A stretch of DNA of 64,000 nt from Haloferax mediterranei ATCC 33500. GTDB taxonomy: Archaea; Halobacteriota; Halobacteria; Halobacteriales; Haloferacaceae. Shown here piece after piece: positions 17,658 to 25,158 of the stretch. The translations under genes were made by a program, and so were the position numbers. The notes under the pieces are model-generated. The model had not been told where the DNA came from and did no database searches. It worked only from the letters and a program-made list of their open reading frames with translations. Numbering within the stretch: position 1 is the stretch's first letter; each line of letters opens with the position of its first letter. The DNA lies in the NCBI RefSeq assembly GCF_000306765.2, contig NC_017944.1, positions 310,001 through 374,000 of the forward strand. Direction: 5' to 3'.

Positions 17658-18218
17658 ATGACTCGACGCGACCTCGTGGACGATGTTCTCACATCGTCTG
17701 ACGAGCCAGACGGTCCACTGACGGACGGGGCCGAAGACACCACCCAGCAATCGGGTACCGACGTTCCACCAGAGGCGTCGGACGACGAACTTCTCGATGC
17801 GCTCGGAGACGATGTTTCTCGGGACGTACTCGTGTCGTGTAATCGTGCCCCGATGACCGCCGAAGAGCTTGCAGAGAACTGTGACGTCTCCGAGTCAACG
17901 ATTTATCGCCGACTGGAGTCGCTTTCGAACCTCGGACTCATCGAGCGCACACAGCGTGTCGACGCTCCGAGTAAAACGTGCTACGAGACAGTCATCGATG
18001 GGTTGTCGATTCACGTCGGCGACAGCCTCCGGGTCGAACCGGGGTCGAGTAACTACGTCGTCGACGCGATGCGAACGCTCCTCGCGGCGATAGATGTACA
18101 GCAACTCGCGTACGACCGCGAGCAAAACTGCGTCGACGCTCGATTCGAACTGGAGCCGCATCTCCTCGATGCGTTGGTCGAACTGTACATTAGAGACTCC
18201 CCCTCACGCGACCAGTGA
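17658..18218 (+). CDS. Winged-helix transcriptional regulator (ArsR-like)
   Basis: A 186-residue protein. An acidic, disordered N-terminus of about 45 residues precedes a helix-turn-helix: DVSRDVLVSCNRAPMTAEEL, then CDVSESTIYRRLESLSNLGL and IERTQRV, with STIYRRLESL as the recognition helix. The C-terminal part (residues 110-186) has no motif I know and may be the dimerisation or ligand domain. This composition is common in haloarchaeal HTH_20-type regulators. It is not obviously tied to a neighbour. Confidence 0.7.
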   Translation: MTRRDLVDDVLTSSDEPDGPLTDGAEDTTQQSGTDVPPEASDDELLDALGDDVSRDVLVSCNRAPMTAEELAENCDVSESTIYRRLESLSNLGLIERTQRVDAPSKTCYETVIDGLSIHVGDSLRVEPGSSNYVVDAMRTLLAAIDVQQLAYDREQNCVDARFELEPHLLDALVELYIRDSPSRDQ

Positions 18219-18280
18219 CAGGTGGTGTCCGTCGCCCGACTACGTTCTGTTCTTTGTACCTCCGCCGTGCCGACCCCCGA

Positions 18281-18718
18281 CTATTCTCGCCACGACTCGT
18301 CGACTTCACCGAGGACGAGACTCAGTGCTTCCTCGGCGCACCCACTAGCGATTAGGTCCCACGCCGTCTCGGCAGTGACCGGGTCGATGAACTGGGATGC
18401 CTCGAGTCCGGCGACGATGCTGGGGACCTCGCGGGCGAACCAGGTATCGACTCCCTCGTCATTGACGCTTTCATCGACCTCGTCGGTGTTGGCTTCCCTG
18501 TCCCTAACGCTCTCGTCTACCCGTTTGGTGTTGACTCCCCCGTCGCTGATTTTCTCACCTACCCGTTCGATGTGGATTTTCTCGTCGCTGATCTCCGTAT
18601 CTACTCCTTTGGCGTTGACCCTCCCATCGCTGACTCCCTCATCGTTGACTCCCTCATCGCTGACTCCCTCGCCGACCCGCTCTGTATACTGCCGGAGTCG
18701 GTCGTAGTCGGAAATCAT
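18281..18718 (-). CDS. Small protein with degenerate VSDE/VNDE-type repeats
   Basis: A 145-residue protein. Residues 14-90 consist of irregular short repeats in which Gly-Val-Ser/Asn-Asp-Glu/Gly units recur (GVSDEGVNDEGVSDGRVNAK and GVNTKRVDESV), probably grown by slippage of a 15-30-base DNA unit. The C-terminal 55 residues (WFAREVPSIVAGLEASQFID, then AETAWDLIASGCAEEAL) look like an ordinary helical domain. The start is a plain YDRLRQYTERVGEG. I do not know the function. The plus-strand frame over the same DNA is low complexity and unlikely. Confidence 0.5.
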   Translation of the reverse strand: MISDYDRLRQYTERVGEGVSDEGVNDEGVSDGRVNAKGVDTEISDEKIHIERVGEKISDGGVNTKRVDESVRDREANTDEVDESVNDEGVDTWFAREVPSIVAGLEASQFIDPVTAETAWDLIASGCAEEALSLVLGEVDESWRE

Positions 18719-19077
18719 ACCCGTGGTACGGCCCGAACGCTCATAGTTAAGAATCAGCGTTCTGGGGTAACGCCGTCCTTACAAACAGGAAGACAACTCG
18801 ATTCTGGATTTCAGCTCCTATTATCGAGTCTGATGGCGCTGGTGAGTTCGAGCGGATACGATGGCGTTTCGCCCCGAACGACAACCCTACTGATTCGGAC
18901 CCGTCCAGAAATACTACCGTACTGTACTCACGTACTACGTACTGTATTCACGTCGACTTTTGTCATCCTGTACTGACGGGTGTTGCCACGATAGTACTGC
19001 TCCACAGCTCTTGTGACAGAATCAATCTGGATAACTGGGCGAGAATACTTAGGAGCCGTCGGGCGAAATCGGGTCGT
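18719..19077. other. 360-base gap, no supported gene
   Basis: No frame has a convincing start or composition. The stretch just before 19078 has a TATA-like GAATACTTA about 33 bases upstream of the next ATG, which would suit leaderless expression of that gene. Confidence 0.4.
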
Positions 19078-19434
19078 ATGGTAGACGGAATCCTCCTCGA
19101 CCCCTCACAACTGAAAGGGAAAGTCAAGGGTGGCCGCGCCGGGGCCGAGATTGCCGGTATGACCTACATCGGATACGAAATCGCGGTCACTTCACACAGT
19201 ATCCACGTCTATGGAGACAACTGTAACGCCGACATCCAAGACGAGGAGTATCGCTATCTCGTCCTTCCGTTCGACTCGGTTCGGGCTATCGAGATGAAAG
19301 ACCTGTCCGACCGTGGCCGGTGCATCGTGGTATACGGACTCGATGACGACCTTATCTTCTACTCGGAGAACCAAAAGAGCCTCTCGAAGAATCTCAAACG
19401 TGTGTTTCTCCTGCTTTCGAAATTGCTCGCCTGA
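19078..19434 (+). CDS. Hypothetical protein, PH-like small fold possible
   Basis: A 118-residue soluble protein without recognised family. It alternates short strands (MTYIGYEIAVTSHSIHVYGD, YRYLVLPFDSVRAIEMKDL, RCIVVYGLDDDLIFYSEN) and ends in a helix with basic residues (KSLSKNLKRVFLLLSKLLA). The strand-strand-helix pattern resembles PH-like domains, but that is only a guess. ATG 19078 is preceded at a suitable distance by a TATA-like element. Confidence 0.5.
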   Translation: MVDGILLDPSQLKGKVKGGRAGAEIAGMTYIGYEIAVTSHSIHVYGDNCNADIQDEEYRYLVLPFDSVRAIEMKDLSDRGRCIVVYGLDDDLIFYSENQKSLSKNLKRVFLLLSKLLA

Positions 19435-19605
19435 TATCTCGGATGCTCGTATTTCGGATGCTAACGAGATGCTTTGACGGTAGTTTGCCATCATGGAGCG
19501 GTTTAATGCCGATTTACACTCACGAAATACCCTCGTCTCAGGTAACATTCCAAAAGCTGGTGTCCTACCCAAACTGCTAAAGTCGATGGGCTTCCACAAC
19601 AGCGT

Positions 19606-19971
19606 ATGCCCACTGATACGAACACTGACGACGCGCCGTGTCCCATCATCGACTCCATCAAGCAAATCGGGTCACAGTGGCGTCTGATCGTCCTCTACGA
19701 CCTTCGGGAGGATGAAAAGCGATTCAACGAACTGAAGCGTTCCACCGGTGCCAGTTCGCGGACGCTCTCTCGCGTTCTCGACGACCTCCAAGAGACCGGC
19801 TTCGTCAACCGCCGTCTGGAGGAAGACGCTCCGGTCGCGACGTACTACTCGCTTACCGACAAGGGCGTCTCGCTTTGTCCGGTGTTCGACGAGATAGAAC
19901 AGTGGGCGGCCGAGTGGCTCGAAACCGACGAACAGCCCGCAGAACCCGAGGCTGCCGAGTCGGCTGCCTAA
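19606..19971 (+). CDS. HxlR-family transcriptional regulator
   Basis: A 121-residue winged-helix protein. CPIIDSIKQIGSQWRLIVLY, then RFNELKRSTGASSRTLSRVL, DDLQETGFVNRRLEEDAPV and YYSLTDKG are the sequential HxlR blocks. The conserved cysteine near the start (C12) is where redox or electrophile sensing occurs in characterised HxlR/HypR members. It ends in an acidic tail after the LxPVFDEIEQWAAEWL helix. Convergent with the Rrf2-type regulator downstream. The signal is unknown. Confidence 0.85.
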   Translation: MPTDTNTDDAPCPIIDSIKQIGSQWRLIVLYDLREDEKRFNELKRSTGASSRTLSRVLDDLQETGFVNRRLEEDAPVATYYSLTDKGVSLCPVFDEIEQWAAEWLETDEQPAEPEAAESAA

Positions 19972-20027
19972 CGGGCGCAATTCTCGCAGAACCTCAGACT
20001 TCGACGTCCGACTGTCGCGTTCCAGCC

Positions 20028-20471
20028 TTAGACTTCCAGCGCCTCGGTATCAGCCGTATCGAAGATTGTTTCGTGAACGTCCGCGATAGTGACCGAGTCG
20101 AGTTCGTCGAGCATCGCTTGAATCGCGGGTTCGAGCAGTTCACCGAGGACCGGTTGGATGTACTCGCCAACCGTGCATTCGTCGTTTGGTTCGTTTGTGT
20201 GGAAACAGAACGGTTCACCGTCTTCCACCGCCTCGTAGATATTTCGTAGCGTGATTTCCTCGGGGTCACGTGCGAGCGTGAATCCTCCCGTTGGACCGCG
20301 CTTGGAATCGACGAGATTCGCCTCTCGAAGCGAGCAAAGGAGCTGTCGGATAACGACCGGGTTCGTGTTGACGCTCCAGGCGAGACGGTCGGAAGACAGC
20401 CGTTCGTCGCTCCGCACCGCCAGGTTCGTCAGCACGTGCGTCGCGACGACGAATCGGCTGCTGTTCGACAT
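20028..20471 (-). CDS. Rrf2-family transcriptional regulator
   Basis: A 147-residue protein with the Rrf2 winged helix: SSRFVVATHVLTNLAVRSDE, then WSVNTNPVVIRQLLCSLREA, NLVDSKRGPTGGFTLARDPE and ITLRNIYEAVED. The positions of iron-sulfur cysteines in IscR/NsrR are only partly filled (C at FCFHTNEPNDEC), so a [2Fe-2S] cluster is possible but not assured. Stand-alone and convergent to the HxlR-type gene. Confidence 0.8.
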   Translation of the reverse strand: MSNSSRFVVATHVLTNLAVRSDERLSSDRLAWSVNTNPVVIRQLLCSLREANLVDSKRGPTGGFTLARDPEEITLRNIYEAVEDGEPFCFHTNEPNDECTVGEYIQPVLGELLEPAIQAMLDELDSVTIADVHETIFDTADTEALEV

Positions 20472-20679
20472 ACACTCTGATTCGGTCTACGGGCATTTTA
20501 GATTTCACGGTGAGGCAATCGGGCGCTCCACGTACGACGGATGTGTGGCTATTCCATTTCCACTCTACTGGAGTGGTTCAATCTTCGAAACTCTGTGCTG
20601 AATTCTGACTGTCCGTGTGTTTGTGGGCAAACCGCGTACTTCAAAAGTGTAAGAATATTGAATGCCTGAGCTAACGAGT

Positions 20680-21936
20680 TCAGTTCTCGTCGGTTCCGTC
20701 GGGAGTGCCCATCTCGTGGGTGTTGTCGATACGGTCGTACAGGACCGTTTCGCCGGGCTCGACCGCCCCGCCAGTTGGAAGGCGGACGCCAGCGTTCAAC
20801 GACGAGTTGATTCCGGTCTTCACCTCATCGCCGAGCACGACGCCGTACTTTCGGCGACCCGAGGAGACGAGTTCGCCTTTGAGCATCTGTCGGACCGGTT
20901 CACCGTCGTGGCGGAGGTTGGCGACCTTCGTTCCCGCGCCGAAGTTCACGTCGCGGCCGAGAATGCTGTCGCCGACGTACGATAGGTGGCCGATTGTTGC
21001 GCCCTTCATCAGCACGCTGTTTTTGACCTCGACAGCGTGGCCGACTGTCGTGTTCTCGCCGACGAGGGTGTATCCTCGAACGTAGGCGTTCGGACCGATT
21101 GTGGCCCCACTGCGGACGAGTACAGGCCCTTCTATGACGACTCCCGCCCGAACCGTCGCGCCTTCCTCCACGACGACTGTGTCAGTGAGTTCAGCGTTCT
21201 CAGCTACGTCGCCGTCGATTCGGCTCTCGCGGTCGCATCTGCTTCCGAGTCCTGAGAGTTTCCACTCGTTTGCTTCGAGTAACTCCCACGGTCGACCGAC
21301 ATCTAACCAGCGGTCGAACGCGACGCCTCGAACGTCGTACTGCTCGCAGGTTGCTGCGAGTACGTCGGTCAGTTCGAGTTCACCACGGTCGCTTTCGGCC
21401 ACGTCGAGCCATTCGTGTGCCGCTGCGGGGAAGACGTACGCACCGGCGTTGATGAGGTTTGACGGCGGATATTCCGGTTTCTCGACGACACCGGTAACAA
21501 AGCCGTCGTCGTCCGTTTCGAGGACGCCATACGAACTCGGATTGTCGACGCTGTACGAGCCGACTGCAGGCGTCTTTTCGTACAGCGTCGTCAACGACGG
21601 CACGTCGTAGAGGGCGTCGCCGTTGAGGACGACGAAAGACTCGTCTGAGTCCAGTTGTGACGCTGCGGCACGAACGGCATCGGCGGTCCCGCGCTGTTCC
21701 GCCTGCACGGCAAACTCAATCGGAACCCCGTCGCGTTCGGCACCGAAATACGAGCGAACGTCGTCGGCTTCGTACCCGACGACGAGCGTGATAGTCGTTG
21801 CTCCTGCATCGATGGCGGCGTCGGTGGTGTGTGCAACGAGTGGCTTCTCAGCGACGGGGAGCATCGGCTTGGGTCGGCGGTCCGTCAGTGGGGCCATTCG
21901 GGTTCCACGACCGGCGGCGAGAATGACTGTTTGCAT
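20680..21936 (-). CDS. glmU: Bifunctional GlmU-like UDP-GlcNAc pyrophosphorylase/acetyltransferase
   Basis: A 418-residue protein. MQTVILAAGRGTRMAPLTDR, then RPKPMLPVAEKPLVAHT and VLNGDALYD are the nucleotidyltransferase motifs. The second half is a long hexapeptide beta-helix (VVEEGATVRAGVVIEGPVLV, then GATIGPNAYVRG, NTTVGHAVEVKNSV, GHLSYVGDSILG and NFGAGTKVANLRHDG). NFGAGT and the Asn/Arg region match the acetyltransferase part of GlmU and of archaeal bifunctional homologues such as those in Sulfolobus. The start at 21936 is chosen because the glycine-rich loop follows directly; an open frame extends upstream without homology. Confidence 0.8.
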   Translation of the reverse strand: MQTVILAAGRGTRMAPLTDRRPKPMLPVAEKPLVAHTTDAAIDAGATTITLVVGYEADDVRSYFGAERDGVPIEFAVQAEQRGTADAVRAAASQLDSDESFVVLNGDALYDVPSLTTLYEKTPAVGSYSVDNPSSYGVLETDDDGFVTGVVEKPEYPPSNLINAGAYVFPAAAHEWLDVAESDRGELELTDVLAATCEQYDVRGVAFDRWLDVGRPWELLEANEWKLSGLGSRCDRESRIDGDVAENAELTDTVVVEEGATVRAGVVIEGPVLVRSGATIGPNAYVRGYTLVGENTTVGHAVEVKNSVLMKGATIGHLSYVGDSILGRDVNFGAGTKVANLRHDGEPVRQMLKGELVSSGRRKYGVVLGDEVKTGINSSLNAGVRLPTGGAVEPGETVLYDRIDNTHEMGTPDGTDEN

Positions 21937-22363
21937 GCCTCTCTGACGGTTTTCGTGAAGGAAATCTCTTCTGTCGGAGAAGCGGGGTATTCGAGGACCA
22001 GTCGGGCGGCGACGCTGTGGGGAATGCCTCTGAATCCACCTACCGTTACCGACGCGCAATCGAGCGGCCGGTAAGGCAACAAAGTGTCCCGTTCTCCGCG
22101 AGAAAACGCTTACGAAGTTCGTGGCTTTTTCGATACTTAAATGATGGTCTCGCGCAATGCAGTCGCTCTCGGAGAATTTGAACCACACGGGCCGCGAACG
22201 GCGAATATGTTGGGGTTACGATTGGTTGGAGATTCGCAGTGGACGCGGCGCCGTGTGTTATTAGACAGACGAACCCGAGCGTGTAATACTTTCGTTCCGC
22301 GGCGATAGAATCCGTCTCCATCGGGATTATTACCGTCCGACCCATCGGCTGTGGAGGGTTACG

Positions 22364-23452
22364 ATGGAGATTCGCACAGGACTCTCGTATGGAGACGTAT
22401 TGCTGGTTCCCCAGCGCTCACCGGTCGATAGCCGAAGCGATGTGGACCTCTCAACGAACGTGACGCCGGGCCTTTCCCTCGAGACGCCCCTCGTCAGCGC
22501 AGCGATGGACACCGTCACCGAGGCGGAGCTCGCGGCGACGCTCTCGGACCTCGGCGGACTCGGCGTCGTCCACCGATTCCTCGATGTGGACGAACAGGCC
22601 GAACAGGTCCGACGGGTCGCCGAATCGGGCGGTACCGTCTCGGGCGCGGTCGGCATCAACGAAGACTACCTCGACCGGACCGAGGCACTCCTCGAAGCCG
22701 GTGCCGACGCGATTGTGATGGACATCGCCCACGGACACATGGAGCGCTGTCTGGACGCCGTTGCCCGGATTCGCGACGAGTTCGACCCCGAAATCGTCGC
22801 GGGTAACGTCGTCACCCCGGACGCGGTCGAAGACCTCTGGGAGGTCGGCGCGGGTTGCGTGAAGGTCGGTGTCGGCCCCGGGTCGCACTGCACGACGCGC
22901 GAGGTTGCCGGCGCGGGCTACCCGCAACTGACTGCCGTCTCGGAGTGCGCAGACCGGGCGCACGAACTCGGTATTCACATCATGGCCGACGGTGGTATCC
23001 GAACCTCGGGTGACGCCGCGAAGGCGCTCATGGCCGGTGCGGACACCGTAATGATGGGAAGCTTCTTCGCCGGGACGGACGAGTCACCGGGTCGCGTCGT
23101 CGAAGTCGACGGCGACCAGTACAAACGCTCGCGCGGCATGGCATCGACGGAGGCTGCGGACGACCGCGGCGACAAAGAAAGCGATGTCGCAACCGGCGAG
23201 GGCGTCGAAGCTCTCACGCCCTACAAAGGTTCGGTCGAACCGCTCGTCGAGGAGTTCCTCGGCGGCGTTCGCTCCGGAATCAGCTACTGCGGCGGCCACA
23301 CGATTTCCGCCGCGCGCGACAACGCGACGTTCGTCCGCGTCGCGGCGAGCGCCAAAGAACGAGAAGGTGCCCACGGCGTCGTCTTCGCCGAGGGAACTGT
23401 GGACGCGGACGACGAAGCCGAACGCGAGATGCAGGTCCCGCTGGCTAACTGA
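22364..23452 (+). CDS. guaB: IMP dehydrogenase / GMP reductase family enzyme without CBS domains
   Basis: A 362-residue TIM-barrel enzyme. SYGDVLLVPQRS, then AAMDTVTEAELA, VKVGVGPGSHCTTREVAG with the catalytic Cys, ADGGIRTSGDAAKALMAGAD and PYKGSVEPLV-x-SGISYCGG are the family blocks. The usual pair of CBS domains between the first two blocks is absent, as in GMP reductase and in short archaeal GuaB homologues. The GEGVEALTPYKG segment is more like IMPDH. Whether it oxidises IMP or reduces GMP cannot be decided from sequence. Confidence 0.8.
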   Translation: MEIRTGLSYGDVLLVPQRSPVDSRSDVDLSTNVTPGLSLETPLVSAAMDTVTEAELAATLSDLGGLGVVHRFLDVDEQAEQVRRVAESGGTVSGAVGINEDYLDRTEALLEAGADAIVMDIAHGHMERCLDAVARIRDEFDPEIVAGNVVTPDAVEDLWEVGAGCVKVGVGPGSHCTTREVAGAGYPQLTAVSECADRAHELGIHIMADGGIRTSGDAAKALMAGADTVMMGSFFAGTDESPGRVVEVDGDQYKRSRGMASTEAADDRGDKESDVATGEGVEALTPYKGSVEPLVEEFLGGVRSGISYCGGHTISAARDNATFVRVAASAKEREGAHGVVFAEGTVDADDEAEREMQVPLAN

Positions 23453-23622
23453 CGACTCCGGTCGTCGGTTTCGGTCGGCGTTTTGAGGGATTTCGAGCGA
23501 CGGTGTTGGTTCCGGTTAGTAATACTGTGTTTCCCGGAACCCGGCTTATATCGCGTTAGCAATCGCTGTGTTGAGTGTACTTGACGCTACTGGGTATTTC
23601 CTAGTGGGGGCGCTCTCGCTGC

Positions 23623-24377
23623 TGTTCCTGTCGATAGTGGTTCTTTTGTAACGACGACTAACGTCACTGTCCGTGACCTTGGTCTCGCTTCAACCCAACT
23701 AGGGTTCGTCTGTAACCCGGCCGTGATTGGCACGACGTGCCACGTGTTCGCGACGCTTCAACCCAACTAGGGTTCGTCTGTAACCTGAGCGGCGGTCTCA
23801 AGAGGCGACTCGACGATGTCGCTTCAACCCAATTAGGGTTCGTCTGTAACTGCATGGACGATCTCGTTCACGTCCTCCGGCAGTCGGCTTCAACCCAATT
23901 AGGGTTCGTCTGTAACCAGGCGTTCTTGCGCGCCTGCCACCTTCTCGGCGGGATGCTTCAACCCAATTAGGGTTCGTCTGTAACGATATTCGTGGACGTT
24001 CGGAGCGGCGGAATAAAGAAGCTTCAACCCAATTAGGGTTCGTCTGTAACACTCCAACGAGTTCATTAATCCCGATGGGGAGCAGGCTTCAACCCAATTA
24101 GGGTTCGTCTGTAACGGGGGTGTTCCAAAATGAGCTGGCACCCGGTTCGGGCTTCAACCCAATTAGGGTTCGTCTGTAACACCGACGTAACACTCTCGGT
24201 TGATGGGGGAGACCTGCTTCAACCCAATTAGGGTTCGTCTGTAACATTCTCAGGGGGCGTGCCGAGGCGTCCCTCGGTTCCGGCTTCAACCCAATTAGGG
24301 TTCGTCTGTAACAGTTGAGACCGTCGCGCCCGGATTCCCATGTGACTGCTTCAACCCAATTAGGGTTCGTCTGTAAC
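23623..24377 (-). CRISPR. CRISPR array A: 11 repeats plus a degenerate terminal one
   Basis: Eleven 30-nt repeats read on the minus strand (start GTTACAGACGAACCCTA, end TTGGGTTGAAGC) begin at plus-strand positions 23687, 23755, 23821, 23887, 23955, 24021, 24086, 24151, 24216, 24283 and 24348, separated by spacers of 35-38 nt. Beyond the last, after 34 nt, a degenerate repeat at 23623-23652 keeps about 19 of 30 positions. The nine leader-proximal repeats have CCCTAATTGGG, the two oldest have CCCTAGTTGGG as in array B. The leader lies to the right, so the array grows towards cas6. The spacer at 24051-24085 recurs, flipped, in array B. Confidence 0.97.
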
Positions 24378-24482
24378 CATGCCCAATTCAGGGGCATACA
24401 GCCCCCTACACACTGCTCCCACTCAACAGTTTCCGTCGACCTCCAATAACCCCCGAACCCCCGGGGGGTCGACGGAAGCGAA
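24378..24482 (-). promoter_or_regulatory. Leader of CRISPR array A
   Basis: On the minus strand the leader reads TTCCGTCGACCCCCCGG, then TATTGGAGGTCGACGGAAAC, TGTTGAGTGGGAGCAG and finally ATTGGGCATG immediately before the first repeat. It shares the GTCGACC...GGTCGACGGAAAC block and the GGCATG/GGCCATG end with leader B, and the middle with the orphan leader at 4340. TTCCGTCGACC and GGTCGACGGAA form an 11-bp inverted repeat. Leaders carry the array promoter and the Cas1-Cas2 integration signals. Confidence 0.85.
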
Positions 24483-24655
24483 AGCGAGCTTCCAACTCGA
24501 ACGGTCTTCTCTGACCAATTGAGTTGGTTATTCTTTCATTTGAGTACTACTTGGCTGGTGTTCATTCAAGGATTGAGTATTGGAATCACATTCTGGATAT
24601 CATTTGATTTGTTGCTCTATGTGGTTTCTCTGGCCATGTTTGGCTCCCGATCTAC

Positions 24656-24695
24656 TGATACAATTTCATACAACACGCTAGTAAGAGTTAAGAGA
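24656..24695 (+). promoter_or_regulatory. creT-like promoter containing a CreA target site
   Basis: TTC at 24665-24667 precedes ATACAACACGCTAG (24668-24681), which equals the first 14 nt of the pseudo-spacer at 25077-25090 except position 6. TTC is an accepted haloarchaeal type I-B PAM, and position 6 is one of the bases flipped out of the guide in Cascade. The site is 15-28 bases before the ATG of the mini-ORF at 24696, where a core promoter is expected; a weak TATA-like GATACAATTT lies at 24656. Binding by Cascade-CreA would block transcription. Confidence 0.7.
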
Positions 24696-24766
24696 ATGCG
24701 AATAGTTGTCACTGGTGCGTAGCTGAGTCACGCCCCAAACTTGTGCAAGAGGGCAGGGCGTGACAA
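24690..24766 (+). ncRNA. creT: CreT-like toxin RNA with eight-codon mini-ORF and hairpin
   Basis: A mini-ORF ATG-CGA-ATA-GTT-GTC-ACT-GGT-GCG-TAG occupies 24696-24722. Codons 2 and 3 (CGA, ATA) are rare in GC-rich haloarchaea. In the described Haloarcula CreT, rare codons right after the start sequester a scarce tRNA; the same could apply here for tRNA-Ile(AUA) or tRNA-Arg(CGA). Immediately after the stop a hairpin GTCACGCCC (24727-24735) / GGGCGTGAC (24756-24764) with a 20-nt loop could end and stabilise the RNA. The assignment rests on position, the matching CreA target and the mini-ORF, not on sequence identity to known CreT. Confidence 0.65.
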
Positions 24767-24855
24767 ATAAGCCACTGCCAAGTGTAGGGCAGCAACCATA
24801 GCCGGATTTGCTGTCTACGCATCTATGGCTTTTGGTTAGCTACGCATGGACCACC

Positions 24856-24972
24856 ATGAAACGAACAAACGGCTCTCAGCCTAAACCCGGAGTAGAGATC
24901 GACCCAACACTAAATTGGCTCCGCTTCGGTCACACGAGAGCCCGGATCAAAGAGAACCGGCGTTCCGAATAG
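24856..24972 (+). CDS. Small ORF (38 aa) between creT-like and creA-like genes
   Basis: Reads MKRTNGSQPKPGVEIDPTLN and ends in WLRFGHTRARIKENRRSE, basic and rich in R/N. No family is recognised. It lies between the putative toxin RNA and the guide RNA. Composition is protein-like and the ATG is preceded by CCACC, but the length leaves it doubtful. It could be a stray remnant. Confidence 0.3.
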   Translation: MKRTNGSQPKPGVEIDPTLNWLRFGHTRARIKENRRSE

Positions 24973-25046
24973 GGACCCAAAATAAGAACCATGCAATATA
25001 TTTCGCACGGACGCATTAGGACACGATGCCTTAGATGGAAGTCCAA

Positions 25047-25140
25047 ACTACAGCAGACTGGTAGACAGGTTGAAGAATACACCACGCTAGGTGGCTTAAT
25101 TCTAAGGTACGTTACAGCTGAACCACCGCTGGTTCATCCC
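25047..25140 (+). ncRNA. creA: CreA-like antitoxin guide RNA (degenerate CRISPR unit)
   Basis: Two degenerate repeats flank a 34-nt pseudo-spacer. The first, 25047-25076, keeps TACAG, TAG and GGTTGAAG (19 of 30 positions), so it preserves seven of eight bases of the crRNA 5' handle. The second, 25111-25140, starts GTTACAG and keeps GAACC (18 of 30). The pseudo-spacer 25077-25110 begins ATACACCACGCTAG and matches the site at 24668 behind a TTC PAM. A TATA-like AATATATTT at 24995-25003 would start transcription about 20 bases before the first repeat. Orientation is the same as cas6, which should process it. Confidence 0.75.
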
Positions 25141-25158
25141 ATTTTCAGACACGTTAGA

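Noticed and set aside
24519..24722. Hydrophobic 67-codon frame (TTG start) ending in MRIVVTGA
   Set aside because: It has no credible start, begins at the edge of leader A, and its last eight codons are the creT-like mini-ORF, whose own promoter and CreA target explain the region better.
24720..24850. Possible tRNA gene in the structured region before cas6
   Set aside because: The stems do not form a cloverleaf: no T-loop GTTCRA, no acceptor arm and no plausible anticodon arm.
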